Below, piece by piece: positions 53,995-62,837 of a DNA stretch of 64,000 nt (positions are counted from its first letter, which is position 1; the number at the start of each line of letters is the position of its first letter). The notes under the pieces are model-generated. The model was not told the DNA's origin. It searched no databases and saw nothing but the letters and a program-made list of their open reading frames with translations. A program made the translations under genes and the position numbers. This DNA comes from Paralcaligenes sp. KSB-10 (lineage in GTDB: Bacteria > Pseudomonadota > Gammaproteobacteria > Burkholderiales > Burkholderiaceae_B), in assembly GCF_021266465.1 (NCBI RefSeq), contig NZ_CP089848.1:3038001-3102000 (forward strand), in the 5' to 3' direction.

Positions 53995-54936
53995 CTATAC
54001 AAGCCGGGTACTCTCCATGGCGGCCCGGATCTCGAGGATGAACACTTGAGAGGCAGGACTGAGAATGCGGCCTTTGCGGGTGATGATTCCGTAGGAAGGT
54101 ATTTGCCTTTTGATTTTCAAGGGCACAATGCCCAGCGTCTTGCGCTCTTCGTAGTGCTTGGCCACCAGCGTCGGCATGACCGCCAGCATATCCGACTGCC
54201 TGAGCAGGGAAGAGGTCAGCAGCATGGACGAGGTCTCGAGAATATTGATCGGCAAGGCCAGGCCAGACTCCATGAACACCAGTTCCAGCACCTTGCGCAT
54301 AGGGCTGGGATGAGCCTGCAGAACCCACGGATACTGCAGCAGGCCGGCCAAAGTCACTTTGCGGTTGCGCACCTCGGGATTGGACGGGCCGGCCACTATC
54401 GACAAAGCCTCTTCGGCAATGGGCTCGAACATAAGCTCGCGGCTGTCCCAGTTATCGGGCACGCGGCCGATGGCCACGTCCAGCCGGTCCTGCAACAGCG
54501 CCGTGATCAGCACATCGCTGGTATCGATCTGGATGCTGGGAGCCAGCCGCGGGTGGCGCTGCTTGAGCATGATCAGCGTGTCGGACAGCAGTTGAGGGGC
54601 GGGGGCCATGATGGCGCCGATGCGGATCTTGCCGATATTTCCCGATTCGATGGCCACCAGCTCGTCGCGTACGCCGCCCAAGTCGGAAAACACCACCTGC
54701 GCATAGCGAGTCATGACCTCGCCGTAGGCTGTAGGCTGTACGCCACGCCGGAGACGATCGAAGAGCTTGAGCCCGATCACGTCTTCCATCTCGTGCAGCA
54801 TTTTCGTGGCGGCGGGCTGGGTCAGGCCGATTTGCTCGGCGGCCTTGCGCAAGGAACGATGTTCATGCAGCGCCAGCAGCAAACTAAGCTGCCGCATGCG
54901 CAGGCGATTGAATAATATGGCGGCGTTAGGTATCAC
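53995..54936 (-). CDS. LysR-family transcriptional regulator
   Basis: A 313-residue LysR protein. The N-terminus is NRLRMRQLSLLLALHEHRSL, with the helix-turn-helix in KAAEQIGLTQPAATKML, and LKLFDRLRRGVQPT follows. The effector domain begins near residue 95. The best start is GTG at 54936, which lies inside the conserved module at 54928-55006, suggesting autoregulation; an ATG at 54897 would truncate the domain. It is divergent from the tctC gene and convergent with the dehydratase, and both target promoters carry the same module. Confidence 0.93.
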   Translation of the reverse strand: MIPNAAILFNRLRMRQLSLLLALHEHRSLRKAAEQIGLTQPAATKMLHEMEDVIGLKLFDRLRRGVQPTAYGEVMTRYAQVVFSDLGGVRDELVAIESGNIGKIRIGAIMAPAPQLLSDTLIMLKQRHPRLAPSIQIDTSDVLITALLQDRLDVAIGRVPDNWDSRELMFEPIAEEALSIVAGPSNPEVRNRKVTLAGLLQYPWVLQAHPSPMRKVLELVFMESGLALPINILETSSMLLTSSLLRQSDMLAVMPTLVAKHYEERKTLGIVPLKIKRQIPSYGIITRKGRILSPASQVFILEIRAAMESTRLV

Positions 54937-55006
54937 TTGGGGTTATCACTATATCTTATTAATTTATTATTAAGCTATCACAAGTTTGGCCATACTTGTA
55001 GCACTA
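54928..55006 (+). promoter_or_regulatory. Shared promoter module, copy 2 (LysR/tctC)
   Basis: Partner of 52579-52657. Here it spans the LysR start codon and ends 24 nt before the tctC ATG. TATCAC recurs at 54931, 54944 and 54975. CATACT at 54991-54996 is a plausible -10 for tctC. Conservation of the same ungapped block at two promoters on either side of the regulator gene suggests one LysR controls both. Confidence 0.75.
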
Positions 55007-55029
55007 AATCATAAATTACAGGAGACACC

Positions 55030-56052
55030 ATGCAGACATCCCTGAAAAAACAGTTGCGCCGCGGTGCGATAAGCGCCGGCCTGATGACCAGCCTGTTTGT
55101 CTCGGCCCACAGCTATGCCGCCGACGCCTGGAAGCCCACCAAGAATATCCAGGTTATCGTGGCGGCCGGAGCGGGCGGCGGCACCGATCAATTGGCGCGC
55201 CTGATTCAATCCATCATTACGCGCCACAAGCTCATGGATGTCTCCACCGTGGTCGTCAACAAAGGGGGCGGCAACGGCGCCGAAGGCTTCCTGGACATCA
55301 AGATGGCCAAAGGCGATCCTTACAAAATCATTGTCGGCACCAACAATGCGTACCTGTTGCCGCTGGTGGCCAAGCTGGGCTACCAATGGACGGACCTGAC
55401 ACCGGTTGCCATGGTGGCCCAGGACGATTTCATTCTATGGGGTCCTGAAAACTCGCCCTTCAAAACCGTCAAGGACTACATCAATGCCGTGAAGGCCACG
55501 CCAGCCAAATACCCCATGGGCGGCAGCCAATCGAAAGATGTGGACCAAACGCTGACCATGCTGATCAACAAGACCGAAGGCACCAAGTTTGTGTACATTC
55601 CGTTCAAGAGCGGCGGCGAAGCGTCCACACAACTGGCGGGCGGCCACATCGCTTCCAACACCAACAATCCCAGCGAGAGCATCTCGCAATGGCGTGCCCA
55701 CCAGGTCAAGCCCTGGTGCGTGTTCAGTAAAGAGCGCATGGTCTATACCAAGAAAATCACCGATACCCAGGCCTGGTCCGATGTGCCCACCTGTGTTTCG
55801 CAGGGCATCCACATCGATGAGTTCCGTTTCCCGCGTACCGTCTTCATGCCGGGCGGCGTCACCGACGCACAACGCCAGTACTATGTCGACCTGCTGAAAA
55901 AAGTCACGGAAACGCCCGAATTCAAAGAGTATCTCGAGCGCGGCGCATTGGTGCCCAGCTTCCTGGCGGGCAAGCAATTCAACGACTACATTCAAGCCGA
56001 CGACAAACGGGCCCGCGAGATTTTCAAAGAGGCGGGCTGGCTGAAGCAGTAA
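55030..56052 (+). CDS. tctC: Tripartite tricarboxylate transporter receptor (TctC)
   Basis: Periplasmic receptor of 340 residues and the only Bug-family member in the window with its permease genes attached. CAGGAGAC precedes the ATG. The signal peptide ends near HSYAAD. It has VIVAAGAGGGTDQLARLIQ and VVNKGGGNGAEGFLDIK, a more divergent version of the Bug landmarks than in the other five. It heads a tctCBA-pdxA-like unit and is probably activated by the divergent LysR. Confidence 0.92.
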   Translation: MQTSLKKQLRRGAISAGLMTSLFVSAHSYAADAWKPTKNIQVIVAAGAGGGTDQLARLIQSIITRHKLMDVSTVVVNKGGGNGAEGFLDIKMAKGDPYKIIVGTNNAYLLPLVAKLGYQWTDLTPVAMVAQDDFILWGPENSPFKTVKDYINAVKATPAKYPMGGSQSKDVDQTLTMLINKTEGTKFVYIPFKSGGEASTQLAGGHIASNTNNPSESISQWRAHQVKPWCVFSKERMVYTKKITDTQAWSDVPTCVSQGIHIDEFRFPRTVFMPGGVTDAQRQYYVDLLKKVTETPEFKEYLERGALVPSFLAGKQFNDYIQADDKRAREIFKEAGWLKQ

Positions 56053-56121
56053 ATATCCGCAAACCGGCTGCGTCGCGGCAACTCAAGCACCACGACGCGG
56101 CAACTCTTCGAATCGAAGGCC

Positions 56122-56670
56122 ATGAATACACAGACATCCGCAGACACACCCGGCCCTGCCGGCCCGCCCCCCGGACAGGGCGGGCTGAGCCTGCGCGTGG
56201 GCGGGCTGGCCACCTCCTTGTCGCTCGTGATTCTGGGCGGCATCGTCATGGCGGGCAGCCTGCAGCAGGGCATAGGCTGGGACGACGGCGGCCCCATGGC
56301 CGGGTATTTTCCTTTTTACGTTGGGCTGTTCCTTGCCCTGTCCAGTCTGGGCACCGCTATCAAAACCCTGTCCAAATGGCCCTTCGGCCGCGCCGACCTG
56401 ACCACCCGCCCGCAGCTCAAGCGCGTGCTGGGCGTATTCATTCCCATCTGCGTTTACGTGGCGCTGATGCCTTTCATCGGCATGTACGTGGCCTCGGCGC
56501 TATTCATTGCCTGGTTCATGTGGCGCATGGCCGAAGACGGCAAGCGTTACAGCTGGCTCAAGATCCTGACCATCTCGATCGTGGTGCCGCTGGCCTGCTA
56601 TTTCATTTTTACCCGCTGGTTTGAGGTTCCGCTGTACGCCGGCCCATTCCCGGCCTGGTTCGGAATGTAG
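56122..56670 (+). CDS. tctB: Tripartite tricarboxylate transporter small permease (TctB)
   Basis: Small membrane subunit of 182 residues with four predicted helices, including SLSLVILGGIVMAGSLQQG, FPFYVGLFLALSSLGTAI, VLGVFIPICVYVALMPFIG and a C-terminal pair. A Pro/Gly-rich N-terminal tail is cytoplasmic. It lies 69 nt after tctC and 11 nt before tctA. Confidence 0.9.
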   Translation: MNTQTSADTPGPAGPPPGQGGLSLRVGGLATSLSLVILGGIVMAGSLQQGIGWDDGGPMAGYFPFYVGLFLALSSLGTAIKTLSKWPFGRADLTTRPQLKRVLGVFIPICVYVALMPFIGMYVASALFIAWFMWRMAEDGKRYSWLKILTISIVVPLACYFIFTRWFEVPLYAGPFPAWFGM

Positions 56671-56681
56671 GACGAAACCGC

Positions 56682-58199
56682 ATGGAACAACTCAACCTGC
56701 TGATGCACGGCATGAGCGTCGTACTGTCCTGGTACCACATCATGATCATGATCGCCGGCATTTTGCTGGGGATACTGGTGGGCGTGCTGCCGGGCCTGGG
56801 AGCGCCCAACGGCGTGACCCTGCTGCTGCCCATCACCTTCACCATGCAGCCGGTATCGGCCATTATCCTGCTGTCGTGCATGTACTGGGGCGCCCTGTTC
56901 GGCGGCTCGGTCACATCGGTCATATTCAACATCCCGGGCGAACCCTCGTCGGTCGCCACCACTTTCGACGGCTATCCTATGGCCCGGCAGGGGCGCGCCG
57001 GCGAAGCACTGACGGCGGCCTTTACGTCGGCGCTGCTGGGCGCGCTGGTGGGCGTTCTGCTCATTACCTTTCTGTCGGGCTATATCGCCAAATTCGCGCT
57101 GAGCTTCAGTTCGCCGGAATTCTTTGCCGTCTATGTGCTGGCGTTCGGCAGCTTCATCGGCCTGAGCCGAACCCCGCCGCTCAAAACCATATCGTCCATG
57201 ATGATCGGTTTTGCCGTCGCCGCCGTAGGCATGGATACGGTGTCAGGCAATCTGCGCCTGACCTTCGGAATCCCGGACCTGCTGCGCGGCATCAGCTTTG
57301 AAGTCGCGGTCATAGGCCTGTTCGGCATAGGCGAAATCCTGTGCACGGTGGAAGAAGGGCTGGTATTCAAGGGCGAGCACACAAAAATCAACGCCCGGAT
57401 TGTCTGGCAGACCTGGAAGCAAATGCCGCGCTATTGGGCCACCTGGCTGCGCAGCGTGGCCATAGGCTGCTGGATGGGCATTACCCCGGGCGGCCCCACC
57501 GCCGCATCGTTCCTGAGCTACAGCGTGGCCAAGCGCATGTCGAAAACGCCCGAGCGTTTCGGCAAAGGCGCGCTGGAAGGCGTGATCGCCCCCGAAACCG
57601 CCGACCACTCGGCCGGCACCAGCGCCCTGCTGCCCATGCTGACGCTGGGTATCCCGGGCTCGGCCACCGCCGCCGTGATGCTGGGCGGCCTGATGATCTG
57701 GGGCCTGCAGCCCGGCCCAACTTTGTTCCTGGAACAGAAGGATTTCGTCTGGGGCCTGATCGCCAGTATGTATCTGGGCAATGTGGTGGGCCTGGTCGTG
57801 GTGCTGTCCACCGTGCCGCTGTTCGCTTCCATTCTGCGCGTGCCGTTTTCCATCATGGCGCCGATTATCGTCATTGTGTGCTGCATCGGCGCCTACGCGG
57901 TCAATCAGTCGCTGTTCGATGTGGACTTGATGCTGGTGTTCGGCGTGTTCGGCTATTTGTTCAAGAAGCTGGGCTACCCGATTGCTCCGCTGGTGCTGGC
58001 CGCCGTGCTGGGCGACAAGGCCGAAGATGCGTTCCGGCAATCCATGCTGTTCTCGGGCGGCAGCCTGGGCATTTTCTGGCACAACGGCCTGGCGGGCACC
58101 CTGACCACGCTGGGGTTGCTGATGGCCTGCCTGCCCCTGATCGGGCGCCTGTTCAAGCGTAAAGAACCGATTCCGGCCATTGTTCCAAACCCGGATTAA
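56682..58199 (+). CDS. tctA: Tripartite tricarboxylate transporter large permease (TctA)
   Basis: Large membrane subunit of 505 residues with about 12 helices. Family signatures are GVLPGLGAPNGVTLLLPITF near residue 38, a second related Pro/Gly loop ITPGGPTAASFLSY near 265, and TADHSAGTSALLPMLTLGIP near 305. It forms the proton- or sodium-driven channel that works with TctB and TctC. Confidence 0.95.
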   Translation: MEQLNLLMHGMSVVLSWYHIMIMIAGILLGILVGVLPGLGAPNGVTLLLPITFTMQPVSAIILLSCMYWGALFGGSVTSVIFNIPGEPSSVATTFDGYPMARQGRAGEALTAAFTSALLGALVGVLLITFLSGYIAKFALSFSSPEFFAVYVLAFGSFIGLSRTPPLKTISSMMIGFAVAAVGMDTVSGNLRLTFGIPDLLRGISFEVAVIGLFGIGEILCTVEEGLVFKGEHTKINARIVWQTWKQMPRYWATWLRSVAIGCWMGITPGGPTAASFLSYSVAKRMSKTPERFGKGALEGVIAPETADHSAGTSALLPMLTLGIPGSATAAVMLGGLMIWGLQPGPTLFLEQKDFVWGLIASMYLGNVVGLVVVLSTVPLFASILRVPFSIMAPIIVIVCCIGAYAVNQSLFDVDLMLVFGVFGYLFKKLGYPIAPLVLAAVLGDKAEDAFRQSMLFSGGSLGIFWHNGLAGTLTTLGLLMACLPLIGRLFKRKEPIPAIVPNPD

Positions 58200-58219
58200 A
58201 CGAACTCCATCGAGATACC

Positions 58220-59245
58220 ATGCCTGCACAAAAACCCACGATTGCCCTGACCTTGGGCGACCCCGCCGGAATCGGCCCTGAACTTATCGCCAAACTGTTG
58301 AACGATCCCGCCAACCTGCAACAGGGCAATATTGTGCTGATCGGCGACCCATGGCTGTGGGAGGCCGGGCAAAAAGCAGCAGGCGTGGCCGTGGCCACCC
58401 AGGCCATTGCCTCGCTGGCCGACGCGCGCGGCGCAGCCGGCGACAAGCCGCTGTTTGTTGCCGTCGACAGCGTTGCTCCCGGGCAAGTCCGGCAAGGACA
58501 GGCCGCCGCATCCGGGGGCGCCTCGGTGCTGAAGATTCTGAACCTGTGCATGGATGCCGTGATGGCCGGCCAGATCGACGCCATCTGTTTCGCACCGCTG
58601 AACAAGCACGCCATGAAGCAGTCGGGCATGAAGTTCGAAGACGAGCTGCATCACTTCGCCAACTACCTCAAGGTGGACACGTATTTCTGTGAGTTCAATA
58701 CGCTGGACGGCTTGTGGACTTCGCGGGTGTCTTCGCACGTGCCGCTGAAAGACGCGACGTCGCTGCTCAGCAAAGAACGCATCGAAGACGCCAGCCGGCT
58801 GATCTACGATTCGCTCAAGGCGGCCGGCATTGCCCAGCCGCGGGTGGCGGTGTCCGCGCTGAATCCGCATGGCGGCGATGGCGGGTCTTGCGGGCGTGAG
58901 GAGATCGATATTATCGAGCCGGCCGTACGATCGTTGCAGCAACAGGGCTATCCGGTTGAAGGGCCTTTCCCCGCAGATACTATTTTCATCAAGGCGCGCG
59001 ACGGCAAATACGATGCGATCGTTACGATGTATCACGATCAGGGGCAGATTGCGATCAAGCTGCTGGGGTTCGAGAAAGGGGTAACTGTGCAGGGGGGGCT
59101 GCCGATACCTATAACGACGCCGGCGCATGGCACTGCCTATGATATTGCGGGGAAGAATCTGGCGAATGTGAATGCCATGCGTAATGCTTATCTTATTGCT
59201 TGCCGCATGGGGGAGGCTTATAGGAAGAGATGGGGTGAGTCATAG
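58220..59245 (+). CDS. PdxA-family NAD-dependent dehydrogenase
   Basis: PdxA-family protein of 341 residues. The N-terminus is IALTLGDPAGIGPELIAKLL, the metal-site His residues occur in ELHHFANYLK, SSHVPLKDA and TMYHDQGQIAIKLLGF, and the tail is TTPAHGTAYDIAGKN. True PdxA makes pyridoxal precursors, but a copy attached to a carboxylate transporter is more likely a PdxA2-type enzyme (threonate/erythronate 4-phosphate) or a TphB-like diol dehydrogenase. The usual DUF1537 kinase partner of PdxA2 is absent. It starts 20 nt after tctA. Confidence 0.9.
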   Translation: MPAQKPTIALTLGDPAGIGPELIAKLLNDPANLQQGNIVLIGDPWLWEAGQKAAGVAVATQAIASLADARGAAGDKPLFVAVDSVAPGQVRQGQAAASGGASVLKILNLCMDAVMAGQIDAICFAPLNKHAMKQSGMKFEDELHHFANYLKVDTYFCEFNTLDGLWTSRVSSHVPLKDATSLLSKERIEDASRLIYDSLKAAGIAQPRVAVSALNPHGGDGGSCGREEIDIIEPAVRSLQQQGYPVEGPFPADTIFIKARDGKYDAIVTMYHDQGQIAIKLLGFEKGVTVQGGLPIPITTPAHGTAYDIAGKNLANVNAMRNAYLIACRMGEAYRKRWGES

Positions 59246-59405
59246 GACAATCTTGGAGTTGCCGTTATGGGTGGCTTGTGGCTGTCTGTCTCATTCGTTA
59301 TTTAGCTATTATTCTTGTTCTATAAGTACTGTTTTTGTTCTTAAGACACGAGGGCGGCGGGCCAATGGCCAGGGCAAATGCCTGCACGATATGCGTTCTT
59401 AAGGC

Positions 59406-59634
59406 GCGGGGGTGGCGGCCCAGGCAGGGTGGTGCTCGCATCGTCCGGTCCTGGCTTCGCCAGGACTGCCCGCGGCCGGCGCCTGGATCGGGCGGTCGCG
59501 GAACTCGCGTCGTCCACAGCCCCCCGGGCTGTGGACACCCGTGACGCTCAAACAGCCGCTCCCTTGCCTCCCGATCCAGGCGCCGGCCGCGGCGGACTCA
59601 AGCTCGCTCACCCTGCCTGGGCCGCCACCCCCGC
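59406..59634 (-). repeat. 229-bp multi-hairpin palindromic element, copy B
   Basis: Inverted, nearly identical copy of 33382-33610 with the same length and architecture. The 26-bp terminal repeats (59406-59431 and 59609-59634) are again perfect, although one position differs from copy A: both arms changed together, GGCGGGGTG/CACCCCGCC there and GGCAGGGTG/CACCCTGCC here. The loop of the small side hairpin also differs (TTC versus TGC in the same orientation), while its stem is kept. It lies in the gap after the PdxA-like gene. Confidence 0.9.
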
Positions 59635-60099
59635 TCGTATTAGGACTTTCCGTATGAGGGCTTTTGCGTGAGGGCTATTGTAGGGGGACTTCCTTTGCAT
59701 GGGGCTTATGAACTATGGCCATAAGTTCACACGATTATGTGGGGATTGCAGGGGCATCTACGTGCTTGCTTGCGGACTCGTAAGGACTTGTTGTTCATGA
59801 GTTCGGAGTCAGCCTGTGGCCGCTCGTCGGGAAAACGTTTGAAACTGGCATCCATAATTGGCGTTCTATCAAGATGTATGACATCTCATATTCTTTTATA
59901 ATCTATTGTGGCCAAAGAAAAATACAATTGGAAAATCGGGTTTACTATGGATAAACTAAGATATTAGTATTTCTGCGCTTTGGCTCCGTCATGCTGCTTC
60001 AAGGTTTACGGGCCGGTTTCATGGCTGGCAAAGCTACTTTTTAATTAATCGATGGCTATGGCATACAGCCGCTGCCGTCCCTGCACGACAAGGTATATT
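59635..60099. other. Gap upstream of aldehyde dehydrogenase
   Basis: About 465 bases with no supported gene between the palindromic element and the dehydrogenase start. It contains a possible promoter/operator at 59873-59902; nothing else was recognised. Confidence 0.45.
59873..59902 (+). promoter_or_regulatory. Candidate operator and -10 for aldehyde dehydrogenase
   Basis: GATGT-ATG-ACATC (59873-59885) is a short palindrome of the kind bound by GntR-family regulators. A perfect TATAAT follows at 59897-59902; the -35 is poor, as is common for regulated promoters. The start codon is some 200 nt downstream. Confidence 0.4.
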
Positions 60100-61668
60100 G
60101 TGAATATTACGGGTGCTATGCTGATCGGCGCCGAAGATGTCTTCGGTTCCAACAAAGAAATCAGGGCCATCAATCCGGCCACCAACGAAACTCTGGAGCC
60201 GGGCTTCAAGGGCGGCAACGCCCAGGACGTCGATCGTGCCTGCCGCCTGGCGCAGCGCGCCTTTGCCAGCTACCGCGAAACCACGCTCGAGCAACGCGCC
60301 GTGTTTCTCGAAGAGATTGCCGAACAGATCATGGCGCTGGGCGATGATCTGATCACCCGCGCTCACCAGGAATCCGGCCTGCCCCTGGGCCGTCTGCAGG
60401 GCGAGCGCGGACGCACCGTCGGCCAGTTGCGCCTGTTCGCCTCGGTTGTGCGTGCCGGCCGCTGGCTCGATGCGCGCGTCGACAACGCCCAGCCCAATCG
60501 CACGCCCATGCCGCGCAGCGATATCCGCCTGCGCTACATTCCGCTGGGACCGGTCGCCGTCTTTGGCGCCAGCAACTTTCCGCTGGCCTTTTCCGTGGCC
60601 GGCGGCGACACCGCGTCGGCGCTTGCCGCCGGCGCGCCGGTCATTGTGAAGGCTCATTCGGCCCATCCCGGCACCTCCGAACTGGTTGGCCGCGCGGTGC
60701 GCAAGGCCGTGCAGCAATGCGGCCTGGACGAAGGTGTGTTTTCGCTGTTGTTCGGCGCTGGCAGCGATGTCGGGCAAGGCCTGGCTGCGCACCCCATTAT
60801 CAAGGCGGTTGCCTTTACCGGTTCGCGCAATGGTGGCGTAGCGCTGATGCATACGGCAGCGGCTCGCCCAGAACCTATTCCGGTATACGCCGAAATGAGC
60901 AGCATCAACCCTGTGTTCCTGATGCCCGCCGCGCTCAAGGCTCAGCCGGAAAAAATCGCGCAAGGCTTCGTGGCCTCGCTGCTCATGGGAGCCGGCCAGT
61001 TCTGCACCAACCCCGGTCTGGTCATAGGCCTGGCCTCGCCTGAACTGGATACGTTCGTACAAGCCAGCAAAGACGCTGTCGCCCAAAGCGCCACCGCCAC
61101 CATGCTGACTCCGGGCATCCATAGCGCCTATCAAAAGGGTGTGGAGCAGCTTAGCCATCATGCCGACATTGAAGTGTTGGCCCGCGGCCAAGCTTCCAAT
61201 GCGCCCAATCAGTGCCAATCGGCTCTGTTGCGCACAACGGCCGACGCTTTCCTGAAAGACCCGCACGGACTGGGCATGGAGGTGTTCGGCTCGAGTTCGC
61301 TGGTCATCGAATGCCGCGACGCCGCGCAAATGCTGGCCATCGTCGAAGCCCTCGAGGGCCAGTTGACCGCCACATTGCAGATCAAGGAAGGCGAAGACCA
61401 AGCACTGCTGTCCACACTGATCCCCGCCCTGGAGCTCAAGGTAGGCCGTATTCTGGCGAATGGCTATCCCACCGGAGTTGAAGTCTGCCACGCCATGGTG
61501 CACGGGGGCCCATTCCCCGCGACGTCGGACAGCCGCAGCACGTCGGTTGGAACCGCCGCCATCTATCGCTTCCTGCGTCCTGTGTCTTATCAGGATATTC
61601 CGGACGCATTGCTTCCCGAAGCCTTGAAGGCCGCGAATCCATGGAGCATTCCGCGCCTGGAAGATTGA
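60100..61668 (+). CDS. 2,5-dioxovalerate (ketoglutarate semialdehyde) dehydrogenase
   Basis: NADP-type aldehyde dehydrogenase of about 522 residues, in the group that oxidises alpha-ketoglutarate semialdehyde at the end of sugar-acid pathways. GTG at 60100 is preferred: AAGG stands upstream and the N-terminus [16 protein letters not shown] matches the family. [16 protein letters not shown] marks the cofactor loop, [14 protein letters not shown] has the catalytic Glu, and [14 protein letters not shown] the catalytic Cys. It may finish the pathway begun by the dehydratase at 52.8 kb. A clear terminator follows. Confidence 0.92.
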   Translation: MNITGAMLIGAEDVFGSNKEIRAINPATNETLEPGFKGGNAQDVDRACRLAQRAFASYRETTLEQRAVFLEEIAEQIMALGDDLITRAHQESGLPLGRLQGERGRTVGQLRLFASVVRAGRWLDARVDNAQPNRTPMPRSDIRLRYIPLGPVAVFGASNFPLAFSVAGGDTASALAAGAPVIVKAHSAHPGTSELVGRAVRKAVQQCGLDEGVFSLLFGAGSDVGQGLAAHPIIKAVAFTGSRNGGVALMHTAAARPEPIPVYAEMSSINPVFLMPAALKAQPEKIAQGFVASLLMGAGQFCTNPGLVIGLASPELDTFVQASKDAVAQSATATMLTPGIHSAYQKGVEQLSHHADIEVLARGQASNAPNQCQSALLRTTADAFLKDPHGLGMEVFGSSSLVIECRDAAQMLAIVEALEGQLTATLQIKEGEDQALLSTLIPALELKVGRILANGYPTGVEVCHAMVHGGPFPATSDSRSTSVGTAAIYRFLRPVSYQDIPDALLPEALKAANPWSIPRLED

Positions 61669-61690
61669 AACGTAACCCTGGCCATTTGGC

Positions 61691-61726
61691 GTAAGGGCGC
61701 CATTTTAGGCGCTCTTACCTCTTTTT
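61691..61726 (+). terminator. Intrinsic terminator after aldehyde dehydrogenase
   Basis: GTAAGGGCGCC / GGCGCTCTTAC hairpin (one internal mismatch) with a short loop, followed by CTCTTTTT. It is placed 23 nt after the stop codon. Confidence 0.8.
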
Positions 61727-61803
61727 AAATGCGCCGGCCCCGCTATTCGAGCGTATGATTTTCACATACCAAAAACACTTTAATTTTCAAGTGGAGGTAT
61801 GTC

Positions 61804-62613
61804 ATGGACGGAAAAATAGAAGCACATAATGAACGCCCCGCAACCGTGTGGGGATCCGGCGGAGACGCCTATAACGAAATCAGCCATCAGATCGCCAGCG
61901 CGCTCGATCACTGTGTACTCAGAATCAATCCACAGCCAAACGAACGCATTCTGGATTTGGCCACAGGTACCGGATGGACATCGCGCCTGCTGGCACGCCG
62001 CGGGGCGAAGGTTACCGGCGCCGACATCGCCACCGACCTCCTCGCTGCCGCCAAAGCGCGAGCAAAAGCCGAGAACTTCGAGATCACCTACCAAATCGGC
62101 GATGCGGAAAAACTCCCTTTTGCGGATGGCAGTTTCGACGCCGTCGTTTCGACCTTTGGCGTAATGTTCGCAAGCCATCCGGAAGCGGCGGCGGCCGAGA
62201 TGGCCCGGGTCTGTCGCAAAGGCGGACGTCTCGGCCTGGCGACCTGGACGCCGGACGGCAATGTCTACAAGATGTTCGTGGTGATGCGGCCCTACATGCC
62301 TACGCCGGCGAATCCCGCGCCACCATCCCCATTCGCCTGGGGAAACCGCGATCGCGTCCAGGAGAGGCTGGGTTCCAGTTTCGACCTGAAATTCGAAGAA
62401 GGCATCACGACCTACTACGATCAGGACGGCAAGGCCGCGTGGCACGCATTCTCCACCGGATACGGGCCTACCAAGGCCTTGGCCAACAGTCTGGACGATG
62501 CCCGGCGGGCGCAACTCCAGAGCGACTTCGCCGCCTTCCACGACGAATTCGCCACGGACATAGGCATCGCCGTCCCCCGCGAATACCTGCTCACGATCGG
62601 CACGCGGCATTAG
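61804..62613 (+). CDS. Class I SAM-dependent methyltransferase
   Basis: A 269-residue methyltransferase of the UbiE/type-11 group. The ATG at 61804 follows a strong GGAGG. Motif I is ILDLATGTGWTSRLLARRG near residue 40, the acidic motif II position is GADIATD, and VSTFGVMFASHPEAAAAEM forms motif IV. No domain points to a substrate. It stands alone between a terminator and a convergent autotransporter gene. Confidence 0.88.
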   Translation: MDGKIEAHNERPATVWGSGGDAYNEISHQIASALDHCVLRINPQPNERILDLATGTGWTSRLLARRGAKVTGADIATDLLAAAKARAKAENFEITYQIGDAEKLPFADGSFDAVVSTFGVMFASHPEAAAAEMARVCRKGGRLGLATWTPDGNVYKMFVVMRPYMPTPANPAPPSPFAWGNRDRVQERLGSSFDLKFEEGITTYYDQDGKAAWHAFSTGYGPTKALANSLDDARRAQLQSDFAAFHDEFATDIGIAVPREYLLTIGTRH

Positions 62614-62631
62614 ATTCATCGATGCCGTGCG

Positions 62632-62657
62632 TAAGGGCGACTCTCGTGGCCGCCCGT
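62632..62657. repeat. Possible short REP-like palindrome
   Basis: GGGCGAC-TCTCGT-GGCCGCCC hairpin sequence just after the methyltransferase gene. It is a weaker relative of the motifs at 16831, 17788 and 44726. Confidence 0.35.
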
Positions 62658-62708
62658 GGGTGATGACGCACCGGCCTGAACGGGCAGGCACAAAGCCCGC
62701 CTCTGCAG

Positions 62709-62837
62709 AGCCTGGTGTGGACGTTCCCAGAATACCCATGCCAGATTACGAAACCTTGCGTGAGCATTCCGGGGATGTCCATGCCAGGCTACAGAGCCTT
62801 GTGCGGAAAGATCCTAGAATGCCCACACCAAATTCAA
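62709..62837. repeat. Three tandem 43-bp repeats overlapping the autotransporter 3' end
   Basis: Three degenerate copies with an exact 43-bp period: 62709-62751, 62752-62794 and 62795-62837. Each begins ARCCTKGYGYG and contains a CCATGCCA or CCCACACCA block. The third copy overlaps the last codons and stop of the autotransporter gene (stop at 62814-62816), so the others resemble duplicated gene ends. Confidence 0.65.

Noticed and set aside
58220-59245. Naming the gene pdxA
   Set aside because: The family is clear, but operon context with a Tct transporter makes vitamin B6 synthesis unlikely, so no symbol was given.
59378-59671. 97-residue open frame over the second palindromic element
   Set aside because: It mirrors the frame in copy A. 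Conservation follows hairpin pairing rather than codons.
62709-62837. Considered as a mini-CRISPR because of three regular units
   Set aside because: The units are contiguous without spacers and overlap a gene end, so they are tandem duplications.
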